Below the pieces are notes generated by a model that searched no databases, was not told the DNA's origin, and saw nothing but the letters and a program-made list of their open reading frames with translations. 6,378 nt of DNA, from assembly GCA_015065045.1 (NCBI GenBank), contig SVRB01000079.1:1-6378 (forward strand), written 5' to 3'. Origin of the DNA: Oscillospiraceae bacterium. Lineage in GTDB: Bacteria > Bacillota > Clostridia > Oscillospirales > CAG-272. Numbering within the stretch: position 1 is the first letter of the stretch; every line of letters begins with the position of its first letter. Shown piece after piece: positions 1-6,378 of this stretch. Position numbers and translations under genes: made by a program.

Positions 1-166
1 GGCAGTTATACAAAGCCGGACAGATCAATTTGTTTTTTGTAGAAATTACTCTATCAAACTCACCTTCGGGTCTCTCTGCGCCTATATACGATATATATTC
101 ACCGTCTACTGCCACGTAACAATCTCCATATCCCAAAACAGCGGTCTTTTCAAATAAATATCTCAT
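1..166 (-). CDS. Amidohydrolase-family protein, N-terminal fragment (cut by window edge)
   Basis: This reading frame is open from an ATG at 166 to the window edge, giving 55 complete codons. The product begins MRYLFEKTAVLGYG and ends at LICPALYNC. Seen: a short beta-rich stretch, a VDGEYISYIG segment (about residues 20-29), an ERPEGEFDRVI segment (31-41), and a LICPALYNC segment (47-55). Known: this is the layout of the small N-terminal beta-sandwich of cytosine-deaminase/SAH-deaminase/TRZ-ATZ-type amidohydrolases, where 'PG-x-x-N-x-H-x-H' leads into the metal-binding HxH. The next codon starts with C, which would allow that histidine. Members usually deaminate or hydrolyse nucleobases, nucleosides or related compounds in the cytosol, but the substrate cannot be told here. 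The start is 27 bases after the kinase stop, with an AGGAT at 177-181 as a moderate ribosome binding site. An expected length of about 400-450 residues is family knowledge, so most of the gene is outside. The family call is fairly sure; the subfamily is unknown. Confidence 0.72.
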   Translation of the reverse strand, partial: MRYLFEKTAVLGYGDCYVAVDGEYISYIGAERPEGEFDRVISTKNKLICPALYNC

Positions 167-176
167 ATATTTTTAC

Positions 177-181
177 ATCCT
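177..181 (-). promoter_or_regulatory. Probable ribosome binding site for the amidohydrolase
   Basis: AGGAT lies ten bases before the ATG at 166, in the 27-base gap after the kinase stop. It is weaker than the sites of the upstream genes but supports this ATG as the start. The gap holds no inverted repeat that would act as a terminator, so read-through from the kinase gene is likely. Confidence 0.5.
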
Positions 182-193
182 ATTCTTATACGA

Positions 194-1105
194 TCAACCC
201 AAAAACTCGTGATAAACGGATTTTTCAGGCAAATATTCAGCGCTGATATTAAAAAATCCGCTGATCTTACTCAAAATCTCAGTAGCCTTATAATAATACT
301 CGCTGTCCTCTTTTATTTCACCGAGAAGTCTTTCAACTTCATTCTTTATCATAAACGGCTCGTATTCCATATACGAATCAATCTCAATATCATAAATACC
401 TGCATACGGAAGAATATGCTTATCCTCGTTTTCGGAAACGCCCTTCCACATTGTAAAAGTAACCTCGGGCGGAGCATTTCTGTATTTTGCATCTCTTATC
501 ATTCGACGCAAAAAGCGAACCTGTCTTGAACTAAAAAAGCTACCGTTTACCTCAACGTCCGTTGCAACAGATATCTGCACACTAATATATCCGCAATGAA
601 TGTGGCTTGTTACCTCAGGATATACTGCCTGAATGCCTTCGAAGATTATATAATCATATCTCGAAGAATCGAACTCGTAATACTCCGATCTTTCACCGCG
701 AGTAAAGCTATATCTCGGAAGCTTTATAATGTCACCTCTGAGTATCCCGTCAGCACATTCTTCAAAGTAATCAAGGTCGATAGAAAGGGCTGAATCATAG
801 TCAACCTTTTCAAGTCCTCTCTCCTTTGATTCAAGCTCAAGCGCAGTTCTTGATTTGTAAAAATCGTCAATTGATATCACACCGACTTTTTTACCGTTTT
901 TTTCAATAGCTGAAATAAACCTCGAAGCTGTCGTAGTCTTGCCCGAGCAAGTCGGCCCTGACAGTGTAACTATTTTTTTGCCTTCTTCAAGAATCTTCTT
1001 TGCAGCATTTTCGAGTTGTATTTCAAACTCATCCTCACACTTCTGAACAAAATCCCTTTTTTCTTCTTCGCTCATATCATGCACGGTATATTGGTAAATT
1101 TTCAT
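194..1105 (-). CDS. Uridine-kinase-like P-loop nucleoside kinase, single-domain form
   Basis: Predicted 303-residue cytosolic kinase of the uridine kinase/phosphoribulokinase family. Known members transfer phosphate from ATP or GTP to uridine or cytidine in pyrimidine salvage; that substrate is inferred here. Seen: a helical N-terminus rich in charged residues (1-43); Walker A GPTCSGKT at 50-57; IDDFYKSR at 79-86, the conserved DDFY that supplies acidic catalytic residues; LPRYSFTRGERSEY at about 129-142; a Walker-B-like IIFEGIQAVYP at 153-163; and the lid-like FLRRMIRDAKYRNAPPEVT at 198-216, followed by MWKGVSENEDKHILPY at 219-234. The last two blocks match the clostridial 'nucleoside kinase' subgroup. 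Many members of that subgroup are about 550 residues with an N-terminal TGS region, which is absent here. I chose the ATG at 1105 because GAGGAG at 1119-1124 precedes it. The frame stays open to a TTG at 1135 and an ATG at 1126, but neither has a Shine-Dalgarno sequence and both lie inside hemZ. The start is 4 bases after the hemZ stop, suggesting translational coupling. Confidence 0.85.
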   Translation of the reverse strand: MKIYQYTVHDMSEEEKRDFVQKCEDEFEIQLENAAKKILEEGKKIVTLSGPTCSGKTTTASRFISAIEKNGKKVGVISIDDFYKSRTALELESKERGLEKVDYDSALSIDLDYFEECADGILRGDIIKLPRYSFTRGERSEYYEFDSSRYDYIIFEGIQAVYPEVTSHIHCGYISVQISVATDVEVNGSFFSSRQVRFLRRMIRDAKYRNAPPEVTFTMWKGVSENEDKHILPYAGIYDIEIDSYMEYEPFMIKNEVERLLGEIKEDSEYYYKATEILSKISGFFNISAEYLPEKSVYHEFLG

Positions 1106-1109
1106 AATT

Positions 1110-2591
1110 TTAGGGTCTCTCCTCATAAAAATCAACTATTTGCTTGAAAATATCGTCGATCTTTTCGGGTTCCTTATTCATATCAAGATATTCATAAGGA
1201 TATTTCGGGAAAGCAACTCTCTTCATAGGCTTTGTTTTTGATATAAGCTTCGTCACACCGCCTGCTCCGCAAGCAAACACTGTATGAACATCTTCCATCA
1301 TATATATATTATAAAGCCCTTCGCTTCCCGGCTTTGCATATCCGACATTTTCAAGATTACCGACTGTATTCTTCTGTCTATATATATAATAAGGAACATA
1401 ACCCGCATTTTTTGTTTTAAGCAACGCGTAAGATACGCTCTTCGGAGTATCTCCTCCGCCTCTTGAATATATATCAGAATTATGGCGCAATATATCCGCC
1501 GCCTTCTTAACACAGAAGGTATGTACCGTTACGTTATCGGGAGACAGCTTAAGTATCGTATCCACTGTCTTTGAGAAGCCTGTAAACGTATCTCCGGGCA
1601 AACCTGCGATAAGGTCGGTATTTATATATTTTATGTCACTTTCTCTCGCAATATTATAAACTCTGAAAAAGTCCTCTGCTGTATGCTTTCTTACGATCTG
1701 CTTTAACACATTTTCGTTTAAAGTCTGGGGGTTTATACTAACCCTTGTTACACCGTATTTTGCCGCTATGTCGAGCTTTTCCTTTGTTATAGTATCAGGT
1801 CTTCCCGCCTCGAGAGTAAACTCCTTTAAAGAATACACGTCAATATTTTCAGCAATCTTCGACAACAAGTCTTCAAGCTGATATTCGTCTAACGTTGTAG
1901 GTGTTCCTCCGCCAATGTATACAGTAATGACCTTCTTACCAACGGCTCTTATCGTTGCAAACATCCTGTCAATATCCGACTTTAAACGTTCAAGATAATC
2001 GGGAATGAGCGACAAAAGTCTCGGTGTCGCATAAGAAACAAAAGAACAATACGCGCAACGCGACGGACAAAAAGGTATAGAGATATAAACAGAACAAGCA
2101 TTCTCGTCAGTTTCGTCTATAATCTTTTTCTCTATCGTTGCTATCTCGGTAACAAGCGTCGACTTCTTTGGGTTCAAAAAATACTCTTTTTCAAGTGTCT
2201 TTTTTACGGTAGCAAAATCAAGTCCTCGATCAAGCATTTCTGCCGCAATCTTTGCAGGTCTGACTCCCGTAAGTATACCCCACGGCGGAACTGTACCGAA
2301 AAATCTTTTTCCGGCTTCAAATACAGCTATACCTACCGCTATTTTTGAAGTTCTGTTCTTTGTATACTCTTTCTTGTAACTTTCAAATCTTGAGCCGGTC
2401 TTGATTTTTGTATCAAGCTTTATCGAAGCAAAAGCCTCAACACCGGACTCCGACTCACGAAGGCTAACAGATACAATCGGTACTCCCTTTGCAGCCTCTT
2501 CGCTTTCGGAAAACTTTGCTCCGGGGAAAAATAGCATACAAAGTGATTGTACATAATATTCGTTTATATTACCTTCAACTTTTATAATCAT
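1110..2591 (-). CDS. hemZ: HemZ-type oxygen-independent coproporphyrinogen III dehydrogenase (radical SAM)
   Basis: A 493-residue cytosolic radical-SAM protein, about the usual HemZ length. The assigned reaction for HemN/HemZ is anaerobic oxidative decarboxylation of coproporphyrinogen III to protoporphyrinogen IX using SAM and a 4Fe-4S cluster. Seen: an N-terminal region (1-165) typical of HemZ, with PPWGILTGVRPAK at 102-114; the cluster motif CPSRCAYC with C175, C179 and C182; the SAM-binding GGGTP at 227-231; EAGRPDTIT at 261-269; SINPQT at 285-290; DLIAGLPGDT at 326-335; and the HemZ hallmark YYIYRQKNTVGNLENVGYA at 401-419, followed by CGAGGVTKL at 441-449. The residue after the cluster motif is S-F, so the fourth cysteine of HemN (CxxxCxxCxC) is missing. 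The start ATG has AGGAAG at 2598-2603, six bases upstream and lying in the last codons of dtd; the dtd stop is only three bases away. HemZ family membership is very sure. Whether it acts on coproporphyrinogen or has another porphyrin-related or chaperone role in this organism is not. Confidence 0.94.
   Translation of the reverse strand: MIIKVEGNINEYYVQSLCMLFFPGAKFSESEEAAKGVPIVSVSLRESESGVEAFASIKLDTKIKTGSRFESYKKEYTKNRTSKIAVGIAVFEAGKRFFGTVPPWGILTGVRPAKIAAEMLDRGLDFATVKKTLEKEYFLNPKKSTLVTEIATIEKKIIDETDENACSVYISIPFCPSRCAYCSFVSYATPRLLSLIPDYLERLKSDIDRMFATIRAVGKKVITVYIGGGTPTTLDEYQLEDLLSKIAENIDVYSLKEFTLEAGRPDTITKEKLDIAAKYGVTRVSINPQTLNENVLKQIVRKHTAEDFFRVYNIARESDIKYINTDLIAGLPGDTFTGFSKTVDTILKLSPDNVTVHTFCVKKAADILRHNSDIYSRGGGDTPKSVSYALLKTKNAGYVPYYIYRQKNTVGNLENVGYAKPGSEGLYNIYMMEDVHTVFACGAGGVTKLISKTKPMKRVAFPKYPYEYLDMNKEPEKIDDIFKQIVDFYEERP
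1119..1124 (-). promoter_or_regulatory. Ribosome binding site for the uridine-kinase-like gene, inside the hemZ 3' end
   Basis: GAGGAG here reads as the two glutamate codons just before the Arg-Pro-stop of hemZ. It lies 13 bases before the ATG at 1105, a rather long spacing, but it is the only strong purine-rich site near any candidate start. It rules out the ATG at 1126 and the TTG at 1135, because the site is downstream of both. A ribosome finishing hemZ would cover this site, so coupled translation is likely. Confidence 0.65.
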
Positions 2592-2594
2592 TTT

Positions 2595-3056
2595 TTACTT
2601 CCTGCTCTTTTTTAAATCTTCGCTATCGAGTATTATAGTGACCGGTCCGTCGTTTAACAATCTAACCTTCATATCAGCTCCAAAAACTCCCATCTCGGTA
2701 GTTATACCTCTGTTTTTCATTTCCGAAACGAACAATTCATACAAACGGTTTGCTTCTGCAGGTGGAGCTGCATTCATATAATCAGGTCTGTTCCCTCTTC
2801 TGCAATCAGCGCATAGAGTAAACTGCGAAACAGCAAGCGCTGAACCGTTTACGTCCAAAACGCTGAAATTCATTTTGCCGTTTTCATCCTCAAATATTCT
2901 CATCTTGCTTATTTTTTCAGCCATTATCGAGCAATCGGAATCCACATCGCCCTTTGCAATACCCACTAAAAGCAATAGTCCATTACCAATCTGTCCGACA
3001 ATTTTTTCGTCAACCGTTACCGAAGCCTCTGAAACTCTCTGTATTACTATTCTCAT
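2595..3056 (-). CDS. dtd: D-aminoacyl-tRNA deacylase (DTD1 type)
   Basis: A 153-residue protein, close to the family norm of about 145-150. DTD hydrolyses the ester bond of D-amino acids, and of glycine mischarged on tRNA(Ala), freeing the tRNA; it works as a cytosolic homodimer. Seen: the family start MRIVIQRVSEASVTVD (1-16); GLLLLVGIAKGD (26-37); KMRIFEDENGKMN (51-63); the active-site motif SQFTLCAD at 77-84; RGNRPDY at 87-93; and the second signature NDGPVTIILDS at 135-145, whose G137-P138 pair is the chirality-selecting Gly-cisPro. A short basic tail (KKSRK) ends the protein. All key residues are present and the gene appears intact. The start has AGAGGA at 3061-3066, four bases before the ATG, in the 21-base gap after rel. 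The pairing with rel upstream is conserved in many Firmicutes, and the very short gap to hemZ suggests co-transcription and coupling. Confidence 0.96.
   Translation of the reverse strand: MRIVIQRVSEASVTVDEKIVGQIGNGLLLLVGIAKGDVDSDCSIMAEKISKMRIFEDENGKMNFSVLDVNGSALAVSQFTLCADCRRGNRPDYMNAAPPAEANRLYELFVSEMKNRGITTEMGVFGADMKVRLLNDGPVTIILDSEDLKKSRK
2598..2603 (-). promoter_or_regulatory. Ribosome binding site for hemZ, inside the dtd 3' end
   Basis: AGGAAG forms the last two sense codons (Arg-Lys) of dtd and sits six bases before the hemZ ATG at 2591, a near-ideal spacing. The dtd stop TAA (2595-2597) lies between the site and the start, an arrangement typical of termination-reinitiation coupling. 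Confidence 0.75.
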
Positions 3057-3077
3057 AATTTCCTCTAAATTTTTATA

Positions 3078-5270
3078 TCAAGTACAACCGCGTACAATAT
3101 CATTAACGTTCTTGACCGTCTTAAGTCTTGAAACAATAGATTTGTAGTGATCAAGGTTTTTACAACCAACAACAAGATTTATTATTATCTCATCATTCGG
3201 CTTTGCCTGTGTATTTATCTGCATCAACGTTACCTTCATTTCCGCAATAACGGTAGTAATATCAGCCAAAAGCGTAATACTGTTCGTAGCAAATATCTTA
3301 AGCCCTGCCTCAAACAATCCACTGTTCTGTGTCATAGAAGGCATATCCCAATATGCGCTTACCCAACGGTCATTATATTCTTCTTTTATAATGTTCATCT
3401 GAACGTTAGGGCAATCACGCTTGTGGATAGATATACCATACCCCTTTGTAATAAATCCAATAATGGAATCTCCGGGAAGCGGGTTACAGCATTTAGAGAA
3501 CTTAACCTGACAATCATCAATACCGTCAACGATTACACCACCGGTATTCTTACGCACCTTGTGAGTTGTAACCTTTGATATATCAAACTTATCTGCAGCG
3601 GGCGCATCCGCCTTTACAACTCTGTCGAACTCGTCGCGGAGCTTTGCAGATATCTTTGAAATACTTAAGCCGCCATATCCGATCACATTATAGAAATCTT
3701 CAAGCGTCTGAACACCAAGTCTGCCTGCAACGTTTGTCAATACCTCATCTCTCTGAGCGTCGGTATAATATCTATCGTATTTTCTGAATTCCTTTTCAAG
3801 CTCAGCTCTGCCTACGATAATATTTTCAGCCTTACGCTCCTTCTTGAACCATTGACGTATCTTTGTTCTCGCTTCTGACGTCTTTACAAAATTCAACCAA
3901 TCTCGGCTGGGTCCCTTTGCGCCGGATGACGTAAGTATCTCGACAATCTCGCCGTTTTTGGGAACTCGGTCTATCGGAACTATAACTCCGTTTATCTTAG
4001 CGCCGACCATCTTATTGCCTATTGCCGAATGGATAGCATAAGCGAAGTCAATTACAGTCGAACCGTACGGGAGTGTTATAACATCGCCCTTCGGTGTAAA
4101 CACAAACGTTTCATCGTGGAATATATCAACCTTAAGCATATCCATAAACTCATCAGAGTCAGCTGAATAATCCTGGCTTTCAATAATCTTTGCGATCCAG
4201 TTAAGCTTTTCGTCGATCTCTTCCTTGCTCTTTTCACCCGTCTTATACTTCCAGTGCGCAGCAATACCGTATTCGGCAACCTGATGCATCGACCAAGTTC
4301 TTATCTGAACCTCAAATGGTACACCGTCACGTCCGATAACCGTAGTATGCAACGAACGGTAAAGGTTCGGCTTAGGAGTCGAAATATAGTCCTTAAATCT
4401 TCCGGGGATCGACTTGAACATATCGTGTATTATACCAAGAACAGTATAACACTCAAGCTCTGTATCGACAATTACTCTCAAAGCGTAAAAGTCATATATC
4501 TCATCAAACTGCTTATTGTGCTCGTACATCTTCTTGTACGTGCTGTAAACAGACTTTACTCTTCCGTCAAGCGTAAATTTTATTCCGTTTTCCGTAAGCT
4601 TTTCTGCAATATAATCCCTTGCTCTGTCAAGAAAATCCTTATTTTGTCCATACTTCTTCTGTATGCTTTCTTTAACCTCATCATAGCCTATCGGATCAAG
4701 ATATGCCAAAGATATATTCTCAAGTTCGTGGTTTATCTTCTGCATACCGAGTCTATGAGCCAAGGGAGCATATACGTACATAGTTTCAAGCGCGGTAACC
4801 CTCTGCTTCTTCGGAGGCTTTGCCGCAAGTGTACGCATATTGTGAAGTCTGTCACAAAGTTTGATAAAGATTACTCTTATATCCTTCGACATAGCGAGAA
4901 ACATCTTACGTAGATTTTCCATATGTTCCTCTTCTTTGTCCTCAAAAGGAATACGAACGAGTTTTGTCAAACCGTCAACAAGCATCGCGGTTTCTCCACC
5001 AAACTCCTTCTCTATATCCTTCAGTTCAAATCCACAGTCTTCTACCGTATCGTGCAGAAGGGCTGCGCATATAGAATCTGTATCAAGCTCAAGCTTTGCT
5101 ACGATTTCCGCAACAGCAATCGGATGAGATACAAAAGGCTCTCCGCTTACTCTGAATTGACCCTCGTGGAGCTTCTTTGCCCAAAGAAACGCCTTTTTTA
5201 TCTTTTCAATATCATAATGCTTGTTTGTACTTTCAAGCAACGTAATTAGTTTTTGAATATCGGAATACAT
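3078..5270 (-). CDS. relA: Bifunctional (p)ppGpp synthetase/hydrolase, long RelA/SpoT homologue (Rel)
   Basis: A 730-residue stringent-response enzyme of the usual Rel length. It makes (p)ppGpp from ATP and GTP/GDP when ribosomes stall on uncharged tRNA, and degrades it through the HD domain. Seen in order: the HD hydrolase domain (about 20-175) with R40, H49, the H73-D74 pair followed by E77/D78, and D140/N144 in LCDRLHN, so the Mn-binding and catalytic set looks complete; the synthetase domain (about 230-345) with IYDFYALR at 258-265, the RFKD motif at 291-294, LYRSLHT at 303-309, EVQIRT at 320-325 and EYGIAAHWKYK at 333-343; a TGS domain (about 387-448, starting near VFTPKGD); a helical region; the zinc-finger/RIS region with C594, C595, H616 and C620; and a C-terminal ACT domain (about 655-728). 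RFKD, not the EXDD of mono-functional RelA, supports a bifunctional enzyme. The start has AGAGGA at 5275-5280, four bases before the ATG, 17 bases after the recJ stop. No damage is visible. Confidence 0.97.
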   Translation of the reverse strand: MYSDIQKLITLLESTNKHYDIEKIKKAFLWAKKLHEGQFRVSGEPFVSHPIAVAEIVAKLELDTDSICAALLHDTVEDCGFELKDIEKEFGGETAMLVDGLTKLVRIPFEDKEEEHMENLRKMFLAMSKDIRVIFIKLCDRLHNMRTLAAKPPKKQRVTALETMYVYAPLAHRLGMQKINHELENISLAYLDPIGYDEVKESIQKKYGQNKDFLDRARDYIAEKLTENGIKFTLDGRVKSVYSTYKKMYEHNKQFDEIYDFYALRVIVDTELECYTVLGIIHDMFKSIPGRFKDYISTPKPNLYRSLHTTVIGRDGVPFEVQIRTWSMHQVAEYGIAAHWKYKTGEKSKEEIDEKLNWIAKIIESQDYSADSDEFMDMLKVDIFHDETFVFTPKGDVITLPYGSTVIDFAYAIHSAIGNKMVGAKINGVIVPIDRVPKNGEIVEILTSSGAKGPSRDWLNFVKTSEARTKIRQWFKKERKAENIIVGRAELEKEFRKYDRYYTDAQRDEVLTNVAGRLGVQTLEDFYNVIGYGGLSISKISAKLRDEFDRVVKADAPAADKFDISKVTTHKVRKNTGGVIVDGIDDCQVKFSKCCNPLPGDSIIGFITKGYGISIHKRDCPNVQMNIIKEEYNDRWVSAYWDMPSMTQNSGLFEAGLKIFATNSITLLADITTVIAEMKVTLMQINTQAKPNDEIIINLVVGCKNLDHYKSIVSRLKTVKNVNDIVRGCT

Positions 5271-5287
5271 ATAATCCTCTTAATTTT

Positions 5288-6378
5288 TCAGTTCTTCTCC
5301 ACTCTGCTCTTCAACCACTTCAATATAGATGATTTTTCAAGGTTGATCTTTCCGTTTATGGAGTTAGTCTTAATAATATACTCGTCCTCGACCTCATCCT
5401 TGCATTCAATATTGAATACCGCAGTCTCCTTAAGTATGTCCACTATAAATCTTATCTTAACGTAACTCATATTGTTAAGCAGGTTTTCGAGCAATATAAC
5501 AGATATGCTTTCATTTCCCTGTCTTAACTCTCTCTGAATTGCGTAATATACGTTGACAAAATCCTCTCTTGAAGGAACTACACTTTCATTCGGCGAAATA
5601 AGTCTGCCTTCCTTGATCTCGTTAAACGCCTTTCTCTTTTCATCTCGTATATTTCTCGTCTTCTCACCGGGTAAAATATCTCTGAGAGTCAACTGCACGC
5701 TCTTGTTATTCATATATTCGTTTACGTCGAGATTGAAAACAACGTCCGCTGTATCACCCGTATACAAATTTATATCCATAGGATTCTTGCCAAAATACAA
5801 AGCTGTTACAGTTTTGTTACCCTTTTTGAGAATATATTTCGTGTGTCTGTTGGAGCCTATTGCCATAGCGTCTATGATGCAAGCATCCTTCATAGCAAAC
5901 ACGGGAACGGGGTTTGATATACCAAACGGCTCGAGCAAGAATAATTCCTCTGCATTTTCGAGCGTTATATCCCTATCCTCTACTTCAGCGTCGATATCTA
6001 TCTGTGTAACCATATTCTCAGGCTTAAGGTGTGTTCTCGCATATTCGTTTATGCGCTTCTTGAATTCGGGCAAATTATCTCTGTCGATAGACAATCCTGC
6101 GGCAAGCTCGTGACCACCGTATTTAATAAGCAAATCTGAGCAATAGCCGAGCGCCTCAACCAAATTGAGCCCCTTTATACTTCTTCCTGAACCCTTACTT
6201 ACGTTTCCGTCAAATGATATAAGAATGGACGGGAGATTATATTTTTCTGTTATTCTCGACGCAACGATACCGATAGCGCCGTTATGCCAATTATCTTCTG
6301 CCAGAACAATAACCTTATCATTTTCAAAGTCATGCTCTTTTTGAATCTTCTCGTACGCCTGTTCTATTATCTTATTTT
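5288..6378 (-). CDS. recJ: Single-stranded-DNA exonuclease RecJ, C-terminal part (5' end outside window)
   Basis: The frame is open from the window edge to TGA at 5288-5290, giving 362 residues. RecJ degrades single-stranded DNA 5' to 3' in recombinational, mismatch and base-excision repair. Seen (fragment numbering): VIVLAEDNWHNGAIGIVASRI at about 22-42, the typical RecJ 'WHxGxxGIVASR' block; KGSGRSIKGLNLVEAL at about 61-76; and the DHHA1 signature KYGGHELAAG at 85-94. Next comes an OB-like region (about 120-235) with LLEPFGISNPVPVF at 147-160 and a basic HTKYILKKGNK stretch, suited to binding ssDNA. Finally there is a region of about 110 residues (from VPSREDFVNVYYAIQRELRQ to the end) resembling the extra C-terminal domain of Firmicutes RecJ. 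The N-terminal DHH catalytic motifs lie outside the window. The first start-like codon, TTG at 6161-6163, is internal: conserved RecJ sequence continues upstream of it. rel begins 17 bases downstream with no apt between them. Confidence 0.95.
   Translation of the reverse strand, partial: NKIIEQAYEKIQKEHDFENDKVIVLAEDNWHNGAIGIVASRITEKYNLPSILISFDGNVSKGSGRSIKGLNLVEALGYCSDLLIKYGGHELAAGLSIDRDNLPEFKKRINEYARTHLKPENMVTQIDIDAEVEDRDITLENAEELFLLEPFGISNPVPVFAMKDACIIDAMAIGSNRHTKYILKKGNKTVTALYFGKNPMDINLYTGDTADVVFNLDVNEYMNNKSVQLTLRDILPGEKTRNIRDEKRKAFNEIKEGRLISPNESVVPSREDFVNVYYAIQRELRQGNESISVILLENLLNNMSYVKIRFIVDILKETAVFNIECKDEVEDEYIIKTNSINGKINLEKSSILKWLKSRVEKN

Noticed and set aside
1300..1392. Two short alternating AT tracts (around 1301-1310 and 1380-1388) that could suggest a promoter or simple repeat.
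   Set aside because: They encode Tyr/Ile/Met codons of conserved HemZ segments, and there is no matching second promoter box or downstream start.
1298..1513. A 71-codon minus-strand frame inside hemZ.
   Set aside because: Out-of-frame reading of conserved HemZ sequence; the product is low-complexity and has no family features.
3147..3578. A 143-codon plus-strand open frame opposite the rel 3' end.
   Set aside because: Cysteine- and tyrosine-rich random-looking product with no motif, opposite the conserved zinc-finger and ACT regions of Rel.
4254..4913. A 219-codon open frame on the plus strand, antisense to rel.
   Set aside because: It starts at GTG, shows no recognisable domain, and lies wholly opposite strongly conserved Rel coding sequence; it is a shadow frame.
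5553..6113. A 186-codon open frame on the plus strand, antisense to recJ, rich in Ser, Leu and Phe.
   Set aside because: It starts at TTG without a clear ribosome binding site, its composition is what the reverse complement of RecJ codons gives, and RecJ motifs run through the whole stretch on the other strand.
6161..6163. TTG as a possible start of a 291-residue protein.
   Set aside because: The frame stays open to the window edge and the upstream 71 codons encode the conserved RecJ WHxGxxGIVASR and GSGRS blocks, so this codon is internal leucine.

Overview
The window is a dense run of housekeeping genes, all on the minus strand. It looks chromosomal and most likely comes from an anaerobic, gut-type Clostridia (Firmicutes). 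The evidence is the AT-leaning sequence, the gene order recJ - relA/rel - dtd - hemZ - uridine-kinase-like, a RecJ with the extra Firmicutes-type C-terminal region, and a long-form RelA/SpoT homologue. Placement near Ruminococcaceae/Oscillospiraceae is a guess from overall gene style, not something the sequence proves.

In the direction of transcription (high to low coordinates) the layout is: the 3' part of recJ (5288-6378, running off the window edge); a bifunctional (p)ppGpp synthetase/hydrolase (3078-5270); D-aminoacyl-tRNA deacylase dtd (2595-3056); the radical-SAM protein hemZ (1110-2591); a single-domain uridine-kinase-like P-loop kinase (194-1105); and the first 55 codons of an amidohydrolase (1-166, cut by the other edge). 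The gaps are 17, 21, 3, 4 and 27 bases. There is no visible terminator or internal promoter, every start that can be examined has a purine-rich Shine-Dalgarno sequence, and no stretch over 300 bases lacks a gene. The six genes are probably one transcript or several overlapping ones; the promoter lies outside the window.

Functionally the cluster mixes DNA repair (RecJ), the stringent response (Rel), translation quality control (Dtd), a tetrapyrrole-type radical-SAM enzyme (HemZ) and probable nucleoside/base metabolism (kinase plus amidohydrolase). This is a known kind of clostridial neighbourhood, not a new system. The points worth a second look are modest: no apt gene between recJ and rel, a kinase lacking the N-terminal TGS region common in its clostridial relatives, and a HemZ whose cluster motif lacks the fourth cysteine of HemN. 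I found no RNA genes, mobile elements, CRISPR arrays or repeats.
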